Source of the DNA: Muraenolepis orangiensis
Lineage: Eukaryota; Chordata; Actinopteri; Gadiformes; Muraenolepididae
Length of the DNA stretch: 64,000 bases
Reading direction: 5' to 3'
NCBI GenBank assembly: GCA_027704905.1
Contig: CM051015.1
Coordinates: 16,182,521-16,246,520 of the forward strand
The first letter of the stretch is position 1. Each line of letters begins with the position of its first letter. The position numbers were made by a program, and so were the translations under genes. The notes beneath the pieces were generated by a model that was not told the DNA's origin, did not search any database, and worked only from the letters and a program-made list of their open reading frames with translations. This document shows, one piece after another, positions 11,247 to 22,996 of the stretch.

Positions 11247-12390
11247 CACAATCCTTTTGATGCAGAGGGGATACCCCTTTGTTTCATTATTCATTGATAT
11301 ATATATATATATATATATATTTTTTTTACAAATGTATAATTATGTTATTGTCATTGCTGTGTGTATATATCTATAAACAAATGTATGATTATGTTTATTT
11401 TAATTTGCTGTTGTGAATCGATCTTTGTACCTAGAGGTTGCTCCCTTCCTCTCTCCAATGGAAAGGTGTTTTGCTAGTTAGCGTTTGTATCACCACTGTA
11501 GGCTAGAAGTCTGATACAGTGGCCCCGTCCATCCCTGGCCTGACTCCTTAATTGTTTTCATTCCTTAAGCTGTCTTTCATTACCCTTTCCCTAGATTGAA
11601 TTGGCCTCCCGGACAATCCACAACAGTCTTCATGGTCACTCCCCTTACCTTTGTTGTGTTCATATCAGACCTTATCATGTGAAGTTTTGCTATAACAATC
11701 ATTTACAGCCATTGTTTCTCTAAAGATGCTTGGTAAATGCTGCCAGTGTGTCTCCCCAGGATTATGCTCCATTAAACAAAACACATTTGTCACGTTCCGG
11801 CCAAGTTCTTCCTGCTCCTGGTCCAGGTTTTCGGCTGGCTTCCTGGATCCGCGATGTCGTGGCTCCGTTCCGAATACCACTCCTTTTTTTCCTGTCGGCC
11901 GTGTGTTACTGGACTCACCTGTTTTTAATCACACCTCATTTACCAAGCTGTATTTAAACCATGTCTTGTGTGTTTACTGATTACTCCCGATTCTCGGAAA
12001 GCCTCACGTCAAGTATTAAGTATCACGTCTTGTGTTCTGTTTTCTGATCCACTGTGTTTTGACCATCACCTGCTAAACAACTTAGTTTTTGCCTTGCCCT
12101 GTCTGTACCTCTGCCTTTTCTCACGATCATTAAAGCACATGTACTACCTAGCTTCTGTCCCTCTGCTTTTGGGTCCCACCTACACCCAGGCGTGACAACA
12201 TTGCTAGCAGGAAGAGTTTTTCAAGGAATTATTTTGCAACATGGTTTCATGTATTTTGGGGGTACTCACTTAAAAAATCAATCTCCAATATGCACTATAC
12301 ATTTGAGAATCCCTGTTTTGAATATGTTTAAATAGGCTATTCATATTCAAAATCAACGGACTAGATTTAAATAAGGTGGTGTTTTTGACA
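11247..12390. repeat. Array spacer between copies 4 and 5, left part
   Basis: Contains a short AT run near 11298-11321 and the LTR-like insertion at 11788-12197, then normal spacer up to the LINE at 12391. No host gene seen. Confidence 0.85.
11788..12197 (+). mobile_element. Solo LTR-like insertion, spacer between copies 4 and 5
   Basis: 410 bp with canonical ends and ACATT on both sides; differs from the 401-bp form by a few extra bases after TTTACTGATT. Confidence 0.75.
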
Positions 12391-15300
12391 TCTGATCTGG
12401 AGTATGGCGCCGTACGAGATGGCTGCCGTGTCGCGAGCTCCCGCACGACGACGCAGTTTTTTGTTATTTATTCTTTTTATCGCAACTATTTTAGTTCAGG
12501 ATGTTAGCAGCAAGTTCACTTATAACTTTTGCACACTTCGGGAGATCAGATCGACAGTCGCTCGCCGCCTACCGGAGTTTTTTCATTCTTTCGACTCGGA
12601 CGTCCCGCCCGAAGTCACAGCTGGATTATCTCCGTCCATTTTGGGCACGATTACGCGCAAGCGTCGCCGGAGGAAGCGAGGGAAGCGAGCCGGCGTGCTA
12701 GTCAGGCTGAGACGTCGATCCGATCGCCCCCCACTACCCACCATTCTACTGGCTAATGTACAGTCTCTGGACAATAAGTTAAGCGAACTACAGGCTCGTA
12801 TTCAATTCCACCGGGAAACTAGGGACAATTGTATTATCTGCCTTACGGAGACATGGATGTCGGAGGGGGTTACCGACGCAGCTATCGAGCCGACGGGATT
12901 TTCCGTACACCGGGCGGACAGAACAAAGGCTCTCTCCGGTAAAGATCGCGGAGGGGGGGTATGTCTCATGATAAACAGATCTTGGTGCAACCAAAGTCAT
13001 GTACATCCCCTCAAGTCTTTCTGTTCCCCGGACCTGGAGTACCTGATGCTTATGTGCCGTCCATACTGGCTACCTCGGGAGTTTACAGCGGTAACCGTGA
13101 CCGCTGTTTACATTCCCCCACAAGCCAACACGGACACAGCGCTGAAGGAACTGTACGGGGCTATCAGCGAACAGGAGTCGGCCCACCCCGAGGCTGCTCT
13201 CATCGTGGCGGGGGACTTCAACAAGGCGAACCTGAAGAAGGTTCTACCGAAGTTCTACCAACACATAAAGAGCAACACACGGGGCGAGCGGATCCTCGAC
13301 CACTGCTACACTCCCTTCCGTGATGGCTACAAGGCCCTCCTCCGCCCACCGTTCGGCAAATCAGATCACCGCTCTATCCAGCTACTCCCCGCCTATAGGC
13401 AGAGACTGAAGCAGCAACCGATCGCTGTGAGGGAGGTCCAATGCTGGTCGGACCAATCAGATTCTACGCTGCAGGATTGTTTTGATCACGCTGACTGGCA
13501 CATGTTCCGCGTTGCCTCGGACAATAACATCAACGAGTACGCGTCGTCGGTCACCGGGTTCATCAAGAAGTGCATAGATGACGTTGTTCCGACCAAGTCG
13601 GTTCGGATATATCCCAACCAGAAACCGTGGATTAACGGCGATGTTCGCGCTGCCCTACATGCGCGTAACGCCGCCTTTGGTTCCGGGAATACGGAGGAAT
13701 ATACGAGAGCCCGTTACGACCTCCGTAAGACCATCGTCACTGCCAAGCGGGAGTATAAGGACAGAGTGGAAGATAAATTCAAGAAACACGATGCGAGGGG
13801 TATGTGGCAGGGGCTGCAGAAGATAACGAACTTCAGAGGGAGAACCAGTTGTGTAGAGAACTCCTCTACCTCCCTCCCAGGAGAGCTAAATACATTTTTT
13901 GCTCGGTTCGACGTAAACGGCAGCCCGCCGAAGCCAGCACCGACTGGGGAGACCAGCCAGCTGCGCATCTCGGAGGCGGATGTGCGCCGCACCTTTAAGC
14001 GGCTGAACATCCGTAAGGCGGCAGGCCCCGACGACATCCCGGGCCGCGTCCTCAGAGCATGCGCAGACCAGTTGGCAGGAGTCTTTGCAGACATCTTTAA
14101 CCTCTCCCTGTCCCAGGCTGTTGTCCCCGCGGTCTTCAAGATATCCACCATCGTGCCTGTCCCTAAACAAACCAAGGTAACATGCCTGAATGACTACAGA
14201 CCTGTGGCCCTCACCTCGATCGTTAGCAAATGCTTCGAGAGGTTGGTCAAGGACTTTATTTGCTCCGTGTTACCTACCACACTGGACCCATGGCAATTTG
14301 CATATCGTCAAAATAGATCCACGGACGACGCAATTGCCATGGCCCTCCACACTGCCCTTTCCCACCTGGAGGGGAAGAACTGTTATGTGCGAATGCTGTT
14401 TGTGGACTACAGCTCAGCATTCAACACAATAGTTCCTGCCAAGCTCGACACCAAGCTGAGAGGTCTAGGCGTACCCCCATCCATGTGCAGCTGGATACTG
14501 AACCTCCTGTCGGACCGCCGCCAGGTGGTGAGGATGGGCAGCACCACATCAGAGCCACTGACCCTCAACACGGGAGCCCCCCAGGGATGCGTGCTGAGCC
14601 CTCTCCTCTACTCCCTCTACACCCACGACTGCATGGCTATGCACAGCTCCAACGTCATCGTCAAGTTTGCTGACGACACGACAGTGATGGGCCTGATCGC
14701 CGGCGACGACGAGACAGCCTACAGGGAGGAGGTCGGATCGCTGGAGCAGTGGTGCCAGGAGAACAGCCTCGCCCTCAACGTCAAGAAGACCAAGGAGCTG
14801 ATCGTGGACTTCAGGAGGCAGAGGGGAGAGCACAGCCCTATCTCCATCGACGGCGTTGCAGTAGAGAGGGTCAGAAGCTTCAAGTTCCTCGGCGTGCACA
14901 TCTCCGAGGACCTCACATGGTCCACGCACACCACACACGTGGTGAAAAGGGCCCAACAACGCCTGTATTTTCTCAGGCGTCTGAAGAAATTCAGCATGGG
15001 CCCCCGCATCCTGAGAACATTCTACAACGGCACCATCGAGAGTGTTCTGACAGGGTGTATCACCGCCTGGTACGGGAACTGCACGGCACTCGAGCGCAGA
15101 GCGCTTCAAAGGGTGGTGCGGACGGCCCAGTATATCGTTGGAGGTGAGCTCCCCTCCCTCCTGGACATTTACAACCAGCGGTGCGTGGCCAAGGCCAAAA
15201 TAATTATAAAAGACATTGCCCACCCCAGCCACGAACTTTACTCACTATTACCGTCAGGCAGGCGATACCGCAGTATCAAGTGTCGTACAAATAGGCTTAG

Positions 15301-15610
15301 AGATAGCTTCCACAGCCAGGCCATCAGGCTGCTGAACAAGGGCGTATAACATATAACAATGTATATTTTATTACATTGATTTATATATATATATATTGCT
15401 CTTTTCTGTGCTGATTTTTGCATTTTATAAATTGCATTTTTTTATTTTTATTTTATTTTATATTCTATTTTTATCTATTTTTATTTTATCTTATTTTATA
15501 ACTGCTGTCTGTCGTTGGGTATTGCACACAAGATTTTCACATCACTGCTTTATACTAAACTGTAAACTGTGAAGTGACAATAAACTTGACTTGACTTGAC
15601 TTGACTTGAC
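12391..15610 (+). mobile_element. L2/CR1-group LINE insertion, full ORF
   Basis: The spacer sequence GTTTTTGACACTGCAG, continuous in copies 6-8, is split here after GTTTTTGACA and resumes at 15611. The element has a 13-nt leader, one long ORF (12404-15349), a 260-nt AT-rich 3' region and a tail of TTGAC/ACTTG pentamers (15582-15610). The target TTGACA matches the tail, so the duplication cannot be told from the tail. Orientation is opposite to the crystallins. The lack of stops or frameshifts points to a young insertion. Confidence 0.9.
12404..15349 (+). CDS. LINE endonuclease-reverse transcriptase, 981 aa
   Basis: Non-LTR retrotransposon polyprotein that nicks target DNA and primes reverse transcription at the nick. 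An apurinic-type endonuclease spans about residues 114-326: LLANVQSLDNK, LTETW (E149), AVYIPP, GDFN (270-273), SDH (320-322). The reverse transcriptase follows: GPDDIPGR (about 540), box A FVDYSSAFN (about 666), GAPQGCVLSPLLY, catalytic FADD (about 755). The C-terminus ends HSQAIRLLNKGV. A hydrophobic stretch at residues 19-31 and a very basic one (RKRRRRKRGKR, about 85-95) precede the endonuclease. There is no separate ORF1, so the copy may lack a 5' part or belong to a single-ORF lineage. The clade call rests on motif style and tail and needs a tree. Confidence 0.9.
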   Translation: MAPYEMAAVSRAPARRRSFLLFILFIATILVQDVSSKFTYNFCTLREIRSTVARRLPEFFHSFDSDVPPEVTAGLSPSILGTITRKRRRRKRGKRAGVLVRLRRRSDRPPLPTILLANVQSLDNKLSELQARIQFHRETRDNCIICLTETWMSEGVTDAAIEPTGFSVHRADRTKALSGKDRGGGVCLMINRSWCNQSHVHPLKSFCSPDLEYLMLMCRPYWLPREFTAVTVTAVYIPPQANTDTALKELYGAISEQESAHPEAALIVAGDFNKANLKKVLPKFYQHIKSNTRGERILDHCYTPFRDGYKALLRPPFGKSDHRSIQLLPAYRQRLKQQPIAVREVQCWSDQSDSTLQDCFDHADWHMFRVASDNNINEYASSVTGFIKKCIDDVVPTKSVRIYPNQKPWINGDVRAALHARNAAFGSGNTEEYTRARYDLRKTIVTAKREYKDRVEDKFKKHDARGMWQGLQKITNFRGRTSCVENSSTSLPGELNTFFARFDVNGSPPKPAPTGETSQLRISEADVRRTFKRLNIRKAAGPDDIPGRVLRACADQLAGVFADIFNLSLSQAVVPAVFKISTIVPVPKQTKVTCLNDYRPVALTSIVSKCFERLVKDFICSVLPTTLDPWQFAYRQNRSTDDAIAMALHTALSHLEGKNCYVRMLFVDYSSAFNTIVPAKLDTKLRGLGVPPSMCSWILNLLSDRRQVVRMGSTTSEPLTLNTGAPQGCVLSPLLYSLYTHDCMAMHSSNVIVKFADDTTVMGLIAGDDETAYREEVGSLEQWCQENSLALNVKKTKELIVDFRRQRGEHSPISIDGVAVERVRSFKFLGVHISEDLTWSTHTTHVVKRAQQRLYFLRRLKKFSMGPRILRTFYNGTIESVLTGCITAWYGNCTALERRALQRVVRTAQYIVGGELPSLLDIYNQRCVAKAKIIIKDIAHPSHELYSLLPSGRRYRSIKCRTNRLRDSFHSQAIRLLNKGV

Positions 15611-16214
15611 ACTGCAGCCTTGAAGAATTGTTAGGAGCTTGGTATTTGTCCCATGCATTTGAATTAGCAAAAAACCTATCGTTTGTAATTCGTAATTTGA
15701 AAACCAAGATCTTTCACTTTTTTGATATAAACATTTTTCCAAAATCGTCTAGCACTACCTCCACTGTGAAGACCAGGCTCATCCAAGAAGTTCTCCTTAA
15801 TTGAGGATGATAGCAATAATTTGGATTGGACTAGATGTCAATAGCAACACTTCTGGTGACAAGTTGTTCTCTTACCTTTGTCTGTTGAAACACACTATTG
15901 TAAGTCGCTTTGGATAAAAGCATCTGCTAAATGACTGTAATGTAATGTAACACATTTTACAATTAGCCCTGAGTCACAAACGTAAGGCCTAAAAACACCA
16001 AAGCTCAAGTGTAAGGCTGTTCAATATAACAATATGTGTTATTTAATTATGAATAATAGTAGTTTGAGAAAGCCTAGAAATGTAATATGCCTCATGCATT
16101 TTGACTAACTGCTGTTGTCTGAATGAATAATAGGATTAGCTGAAATATGTAGCTGTGTTAAGACATGCAATTAAATCAAAATGCTTTCATTTGACTAGTT
16201 AACATTGTTGTGTC
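15611..16214. repeat. Array spacer between copies 4 and 5, right part
   Basis: Spacer resumes after the LINE and matches the 3' flank of copy 7 (CTGCAGCCTTGAAGAATTG). The SINE-like tail is near 15900. No gene seen. Confidence 0.85.
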
Positions 16215-16240
16215 TTTATTTACATTTCATATAGCAACAT

Positions 16241-16966
16241 TTACATGGACTCCATGATACGCCTCATGCTCATGAACCTCATGCCACTCATGCCCATATC
16301 CTTGAAGCTCCTGTACTCTCCAGGCCTCATGTACATCATCCTGCCCTTGTAGTGAGCCTGCTCGTACATCAGCCAGTGGCCGTCCATAACGTTGCAGGAC
16401 TGGCAGTCGGACATGCGATGACGATCCTGGATGTTGTCACAGTCGTCCATCATCTCATAGGACTGACCGCCGTAGTTCTCCCTCTCGTAGATCTTCATCC
16501 TGAACTGGCCTCTGTGCTGTAATGGAGAGATTCAGAGAAACATTGTCAGCAGACTCATAAGCTCAACACAGTCAGGCTTACAGTTAAACTAGGTGATAGT
16601 TACAGTTGAACTGGTGAGAGTACAGTTGAACTGTGTGAGAGTAACAGTTGATCTCGGTGAGAGTAACAGTTGATCTCGGTGAGAGTAACTTGAACTATGG
16701 GTGAGTTCTCTTACATAGGGGATCATTCTGCAGGACTTCATGTTGTCAAACATCATTCCCATGCACATCATGCGCTGCATGTCGTTGTACTCTCCCCTCC
16801 TCATGAAGAACTGCTGGCCCATGTAGTTGTTCCTCTCATAGACCATGAAGCAGCCACTCTCCACCCTGCAGGACTGGCACCTGCTCAGGTAGGAGGACAT
16901 GTCAGAGCAGTCGCTCATGCACTCATAGGAGCGGCCCTGGAAGTTCTTCTCCTCGTAGAAGGTGAT
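16241..16966 (-). CDS. crygm: Gamma-M crystallin, copy 5 (exon 1 in gap)
   Basis: Exons 3 (16241-16516) and 2 (16715-16966) are intact with good splice sites; intron 2 is 198 bp. Intron 1 runs into the N block at 17095, so exon 1 and the promoter are not visible. Nothing seen suggests the gene is broken; the loss is an assembly gap. Residues match copies 3-4. Confidence 0.9.
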
Positions 16967-17094
16967 CTGAAAGAGTACAAAAATGACACATATAACTTAT
17001 GATAGCAAGGGGAAGAAGGGAAATGTGTTTGCCATTTCCTACATTACAGAAAAGTTGTTATTTCCATACTGCCAGGTGTGTGCAGTTCAGTGTA

Positions 17095-18094
17095 NNNNNN
17101 NNNNNNNNNNNNNNNNNNNNNNNNNNNNNNNNNNNNNNNNNNNNNNNNNNNNNNNNNNNNNNNNNNNNNNNNNNNNNNNNNNNNNNNNNNNNNNNNNNNN
17201 NNNNNNNNNNNNNNNNNNNNNNNNNNNNNNNNNNNNNNNNNNNNNNNNNNNNNNNNNNNNNNNNNNNNNNNNNNNNNNNNNNNNNNNNNNNNNNNNNNNN
17301 NNNNNNNNNNNNNNNNNNNNNNNNNNNNNNNNNNNNNNNNNNNNNNNNNNNNNNNNNNNNNNNNNNNNNNNNNNNNNNNNNNNNNNNNNNNNNNNNNNNN
17401 NNNNNNNNNNNNNNNNNNNNNNNNNNNNNNNNNNNNNNNNNNNNNNNNNNNNNNNNNNNNNNNNNNNNNNNNNNNNNNNNNNNNNNNNNNNNNNNNNNNN
17501 NNNNNNNNNNNNNNNNNNNNNNNNNNNNNNNNNNNNNNNNNNNNNNNNNNNNNNNNNNNNNNNNNNNNNNNNNNNNNNNNNNNNNNNNNNNNNNNNNNNN
17601 NNNNNNNNNNNNNNNNNNNNNNNNNNNNNNNNNNNNNNNNNNNNNNNNNNNNNNNNNNNNNNNNNNNNNNNNNNNNNNNNNNNNNNNNNNNNNNNNNNNN
17701 NNNNNNNNNNNNNNNNNNNNNNNNNNNNNNNNNNNNNNNNNNNNNNNNNNNNNNNNNNNNNNNNNNNNNNNNNNNNNNNNNNNNNNNNNNNNNNNNNNNN
17801 NNNNNNNNNNNNNNNNNNNNNNNNNNNNNNNNNNNNNNNNNNNNNNNNNNNNNNNNNNNNNNNNNNNNNNNNNNNNNNNNNNNNNNNNNNNNNNNNNNNN
17901 NNNNNNNNNNNNNNNNNNNNNNNNNNNNNNNNNNNNNNNNNNNNNNNNNNNNNNNNNNNNNNNNNNNNNNNNNNNNNNNNNNNNNNNNNNNNNNNNNNNN
18001 NNNNNNNNNNNNNNNNNNNNNNNNNNNNNNNNNNNNNNNNNNNNNNNNNNNNNNNNNNNNNNNNNNNNNNNNNNNNNNNNNNNNNNNNNNNNNN
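17095..18094. other. Assembly gap, exactly 1,000 N
   Basis: The round length indicates a placeholder. Matching the flanks (CAGTGTA on the left, GATCCGCGATG on the right) to copies 6 and 8 suggests about 0.69-0.83 kb is missing: exon 1 and promoter of copy 5, an AT microsatellite and the start of an LTR-like element. Confidence 0.95.
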
Positions 18095-18444
18095 GATCCG
18101 CGATGTCGTGGCTCCGTTCCGAATACCACTCCATTTTTTTCCTGTCGGCCGTGTGTTACTGGACTCACCTGTTTTTAATCACACCTCATTTACCAAGCTG
18201 TATTTAAACCATGTCTTGTGTGTTTACTGATTACATCACTCCGGAAAGCCTCACGTCAAGTATTAAGTATCACGTCTTGTGTTCTGTTTTCTGATCCACT
18301 GTGTTTTGACCATCACCTGCTAAACAACTTTGTTTTTGCCTTGCCCTGTCTGTACCTCTGCCTTTTCTCACGATCATTAAAGCACATGTACTACCTAGCT
18401 TCTGTCCCTCTGCTTTTGGGTCCCACCTACACCCAGGCGTGACA
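18095..18444 (+). mobile_element. Solo LTR-like insertion, 3' part only
   Basis: The first part lies in the N gap. The visible part ends CGTGACA followed by ACATT, as in the other copies. Confidence 0.7.
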
Positions 18445-19234
18445 ACATTGCTAGCAGGAAGAGTTTTTCAAGGAATTATTTTGCAACATGGTTACATGTA
18501 TTTTGGGGGTACTCACTTAAAAAAGAAATCTCCAATATGCACTATACATTTGAGAATCCCTGTTTTGAATATGTTTAAATAGGCTATTCATATTAAAAAT
18601 CAACGGACTAGATTTAAATAAGGTGGTGTTTTTGACACTGCACCCTTAAAGAATTGTTAGGAGCTTGGTATTTGTCCCATGCATTTGAATTAGCAAAAAA
18701 CCTATCGTTTGTAATTCGTAATTTGAAAACCAAGATCTTTCACTTTTTTGATATAAACATTTTTCTAAAATCGTCTAGCACTACCTCCACTGTGAAGACC
18801 AGGCTCATCCAAGAAGTTCTCCTTAATTGAGGATGATAGCAATAATTTGGATTGGACTAGATGTCAATAGCAACACTTCTGGTGACAAGTTGTTCTCTTA
18901 CCTTTGTCTTTTGAAACACACTATTGTAAGTCGCTTTGGATAAAAGCATCTGCTAAATGACTGTAATGTAATGTAACACATTTTACAATTAGCCCTGAGT
19001 CACAAACGTAAGGCCTAAAAACACCAAAGCTCAAGTGTAAGGCTGTTCAATATAACAATATGTGTTATTTAATTATGAATAATAGTAGTTTGAGAAAGCC
19101 TAGAAATGTAATATGCCTCATGCATTTTGACTAACTGCTGTTGAATAATAGGATTAGCTGAAATATGTAGCTGTGTTGAGACATGCGAATAAATCAAAAA
19201 GGTTTTCATTTGACTAGTTAACCATTGTTGTGTC
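18445..19234. repeat. Array spacer between copies 5 and 6, right part
   Basis: Ordinary spacer with the SINE-like tail near 18926 and the CTGCTGTTGAATAATAGG deletion shared with the copy-3 flank. No gene seen. Confidence 0.85.
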
Positions 19235-19260
19235 TTTATTTACATTTCATATAGCAACAT

Positions 19261-20175
19261 TTACATGGACTCCATGATACGCCTCATGCTCATGAACCTC
19301 ATGCCACTCATGCCCATATCCTTGAAGCTCCTGTACTCTCCAGGCCTCATGTACATCATCCTGCCCTTGTAGTGAGCCTGCTCGTACATCAGCCAGTGGC
19401 CGTCCATAACGTTGCAGGACTGGCAGTCAGACATGCGATGACGATCCTGGATGTTGTCACAGTCGTCCATCATCTCATAGGACTGACCGCCGTAGTTCTC
19501 CCTCTCGTAGATCTTCATCCTGAACTGGCCTCTGTGCTGTAATGGAGAGATTCAGAGAAACATTGTCAGCAGACTCATAAGCTCAACACAGTCAGGCTTA
19601 CAGTTAAACTAGGTGATAGTTACAGTTGAACTGGTTGAGAGTAACAGTTGATCTCGGTGAGAGTAACTTGAACTATGGGTGAGTTCTCTTACATAGGGGA
19701 TCATTCTGCAGGACTTCATGTTGTCAAACATCATTCCCATGCACATCATGCGCTGCATGTCGTTGTACTCTCCCCTCCTCATGAAGAACTGCTGGCCCAT
19801 GTAGTTGTTCCTCTCATAGACCATGAAGCAGCCACTCTCCACCCTGCAAGACTGGCACCTGCTCAGGTAGGAGGACATGTCAGAGCAGTCGCTCATGCAC
19901 TCATAGGAGCGGCCCTGGAAGTTCTTCTCCTCGTAGAAGGTGATCTGAAAGAGTACAAAAATAACACATATAACTTATGATAGCAAGGGGAAGAAGGGAA
20001 ATGTGTTTGCCATTTCCTACATTACAGAAAAGTTGTTATTTCCATACTGCCAGGTGTGTGCAGTTCAGTGTAGCAATACAAATGGAAAACAGCAATATAT
20101 TATGTTGAAAATGTATTTAAATAAGTTACAAATGAAACATACTTTGCCCATCATGTTCCTGTCAGTGTTGGTCAT
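19261..20175 (-). CDS. crygm: Gamma-M crystallin, copy 6 (type A)
   Basis: Exons 20143-20175, 19693-19944 and 19261-19536; introns 198 and 156 bp, matching copy 3. Protein as copy 3. Together with copy 7 it repeats the copy 3-4 block, seen in shared deletions on both sides. Confidence 0.95.
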
Positions 20176-20222
20176 ATTGCTGTTACTAGTGAACTGCCTT
20201 TCCACCTGTTTAACCGAGGTCC

Positions 20223-20285
20223 TTTTATATGATGTCAAACCTAAACAATCAGAGGCCCTGCCTGTGAGAACTCCTTGCTCAGCTT
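20223..20285 (-). promoter_or_regulatory. Lens promoter of copy 6
   Basis: TATA, SOX-type and Maf-type sites as in copy 1. Confidence 0.7.
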
Positions 20286-21901
20286 CACAATCCTTTTGAT
20301 GCAGAGGGGATACCCCTTTGTTTTCATTATTCATTGATATATAAATATATATATATATATATGTATATATTTTACAAATGTATAATTATGTATATTTTAA
20401 TTTGCTGTTGTGTAATTTATCTTTGTACCTAGAGGTAGCTCCCTTCCTCTCTCCAATGGAAAGGTGTTTTGCTAGTTAGCGTTTGTATCACCACTGTAGG
20501 CTATAAGTCTGATACAGTGGCCCCGTCCATCCCTGGCCTGACTCCTTAATTGTTTTCATTCCTTAAGCTGTCTTTCATTCCCCTTTCCCTAGATTGAATT
20601 GGCCTCCCGGACAATCCACAACAGTCTTCATGGTCACTCCCCTTACCGGTCACTCCCCTTAGTGTGTCTCCCCAGGATTATGCTCCATCAAACAAAACAC
20701 ATTTGTCACGTTCCGGCCAAGTTCTTCCTGCTCCTGGTCCAGGTTTTCGGCTGGCTTCCTGGATCCGCGATGTCGTGGCTCCGTTCCGAATACCACTCCT
20801 TTTTTTCCCTGTCGGCCGTGTGTTACTGGACTCACCTGTTTTTAATCACACCTCATTTACCAAGCTGTATTTAAACCATGTCTTGTGTGTTTACTGATTC
20901 TCGGAAAGCCTCACGTCAAGTATTAAGTATCACGTCTTGTGTTCTGTTTTCTGATCCACTGTGTTTTGACCATCACCTGCTAAACAACTTAGTTTTTGCC
21001 TTGCCCTGTCTGTACCTCTGCCTTTTCTCACGATCATTAAAGCACATGTACTACCTAGCTTCTGTCCCTCTGCTTTTGGGTCCCACCTACACCCAGGCGT
21101 GACAACATTGCTAGCAGGAAGAGTTTTTCAAGGAATTATTTTGCAACATGGTTTCATGTATTTTGGGGGTACTCACTTAAAAAATAAATCTCCAATATGC
21201 ACTATACATTTGAGAATCCCTGTTTTGAATATGTTTAAATAGGCTATTCATATTCAAAATCAACGGACTAGATTTAAATAAGGTGGTGTTTTTGACACTG
21301 CAGCCTTGAAGAATTGTTAGGAGCTTGGTATTTGTCCCATGCATTTGAATTAGCAAAAAACCTATTGTTTGTAATTCGTAATTTGAAAACCAAGATCTTT
21401 CACTTTTTTGATATAAACATTTTTCCAAAATCGTCTAGCACTACCTCCACTGTGAAGACCAGGCTCATCCAAGAAGTTCTCCTTAATTGAGGATGATAGC
21501 AATAATTTGGATTGGACTAGATGTCAATAGCAACACTTCTGGTGACAAGTTGTTCTCTTACCTTTGTCTTTTGAAACACACTATTGTAAGTCGCTTTGGA
21601 TAAAAGCATCTGCTAAATGACTGTAATGTAATGTAACACATTTTACAATTAGCCCTGAGTCACAAACGTAAGGCCTAAAAACACCAAAGCTCAAGTGTAA
21701 GGCTGTTCAATATAACAATATGTGTTATTTAATTATGAATAATAGTAGTTTGAGAAAGCCTTGAAATGTAATATGCCTCATGCATTTTGACTAATTGCTG
21801 TTGTCTGAATGAATAATAGGATTAGCTGAAATATGTAGCTGTGTTAAGACATGCAATTAAATCCAAATGCTTTCATTTGACTAGTTAAGCATTGTTGTGT
21901 C
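20286..21901. repeat. Array spacer between copies 6 and 7
   Basis: Short AT run near 20337-20370. The same deletion junction as the copy 3-4 spacer (CCTTACCGGTCACTCCCC) is present; LTR-like insertion 20704-21104; SINE-like tail near 21586. No gene seen. Confidence 0.85.
20704..21104 (+). mobile_element. Solo LTR-like insertion, spacer between copies 6 and 7
   Basis: 401 bp, canonical ends, ACATT on both sides. Confidence 0.75.
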
Positions 21902-21927
21902 TTTATTTACATTTCATATAGCAACAT

Positions 21928-22886
21928 TTACATGGACTCCATGATACGCCTCATGCTCATGAACCTCATGCCACTCATGCCCATATCCTTGAAGCTCCTG
22001 TACTCTCCAGGCCTCATGTACATCATCCTGCCCTTGTAGTGAGCCTGCTCGTACATCAGCCAGTGGCCGTCCATAACGTTGCAGGACTGGCAGTCGGACA
22101 TGCGATGACGATCCTGGATGTTGTCACAGTCGTCCATCATCTCATAGGACTGACCGCCGTAGTTCTCCCTCTCGTAGATCTTCATCCTGAACTGGCCTCT
22201 GTGCTGTAATGGAGAGATTCAGAGAAACATTGTCAGCAGACTCATAAGCTCAACACAGTCAGGCTTACAGTTAAACTAGGTGATAGTTACAGTTGAACTG
22301 GTTGAGAGTAACAGTTGAACTGTGTGAGAGTAACAGTTGATCTCGGTGAGAGTAACAGTTGATCTCGGTGAGAGTAACTTGAACTATGGGTGAGTTCTCT
22401 TACATAGGGGATCATTCTGCAGGACTTCATGTTGTCAAACATCATTCCCATGCACATCATGCGCTGCATGTCGTTGTACTCTCCCCTCCTCATGAAGAAC
22501 TGCTGGCCCATGTAGTTGTTCCTCTCATAGACCATGAAGCAGCCACTCTCCACCCTGCAGGACTGGCACCTGCTCAGGTAGGAGGACATGTCAGAGCAGT
22601 CGCTCATGCACTCATAGGAGCGGCCCTGGAAGTTCTTCTCCTCGTAGAAGGTGATCTGAAAGAGTACAAAAATGACACATATAACTTATGATAGCAAGGG
22701 GAAGAAGGGAAATGTGTTTGCCATTTCCTACATTACAGAAAAGTTGTTATTTCCATACTGCCAGGTGTGTGCAGTTCAGTGTAGCAATACAAATGGAAAA
22801 CAGCAATATATTATGTTGAAAATGTATTTAAATAAGTTACAAATTAAACATACTTTGCCCATCATGTTCCTGTCAGTGTTGGTCAT
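21928..22886 (-). CDS. crygm: Gamma-M crystallin, copy 7 (type A)
   Basis: Exons 22854-22886, 22404-22655 and 21928-22203; introns 198 and 200 bp, matching copy 4. Protein as copies 3-6. The 3' flank is closest to that of copy 5. Confidence 0.95.
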
Positions 22887-22933
22887 ATTGCTGTTACTAG
22901 TGAACTGCCTTTCCACCTGTTTAACCGAGGTCC

Positions 22934-22996
22934 TTTTATATGATGTCAAACCTAAACAATCAGAGGCCCTGCCTGTGAGAACTCCTTGCTCAGCTT
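22934..22996 (-). promoter_or_regulatory. Lens promoter of copy 7
   Basis: TATA, SOX-type and Maf-type sites as in copy 1. Confidence 0.7.

Noticed and set aside
14549..15232. 227-codon antisense ORF inside the L2-group LINE
   Set aside because: Shadow of the reverse transcriptase frame; no domain.
16983..18230. Long ORFs spanning the N block
   Set aside because: Made of unknown bases; the true reading frame is not known.
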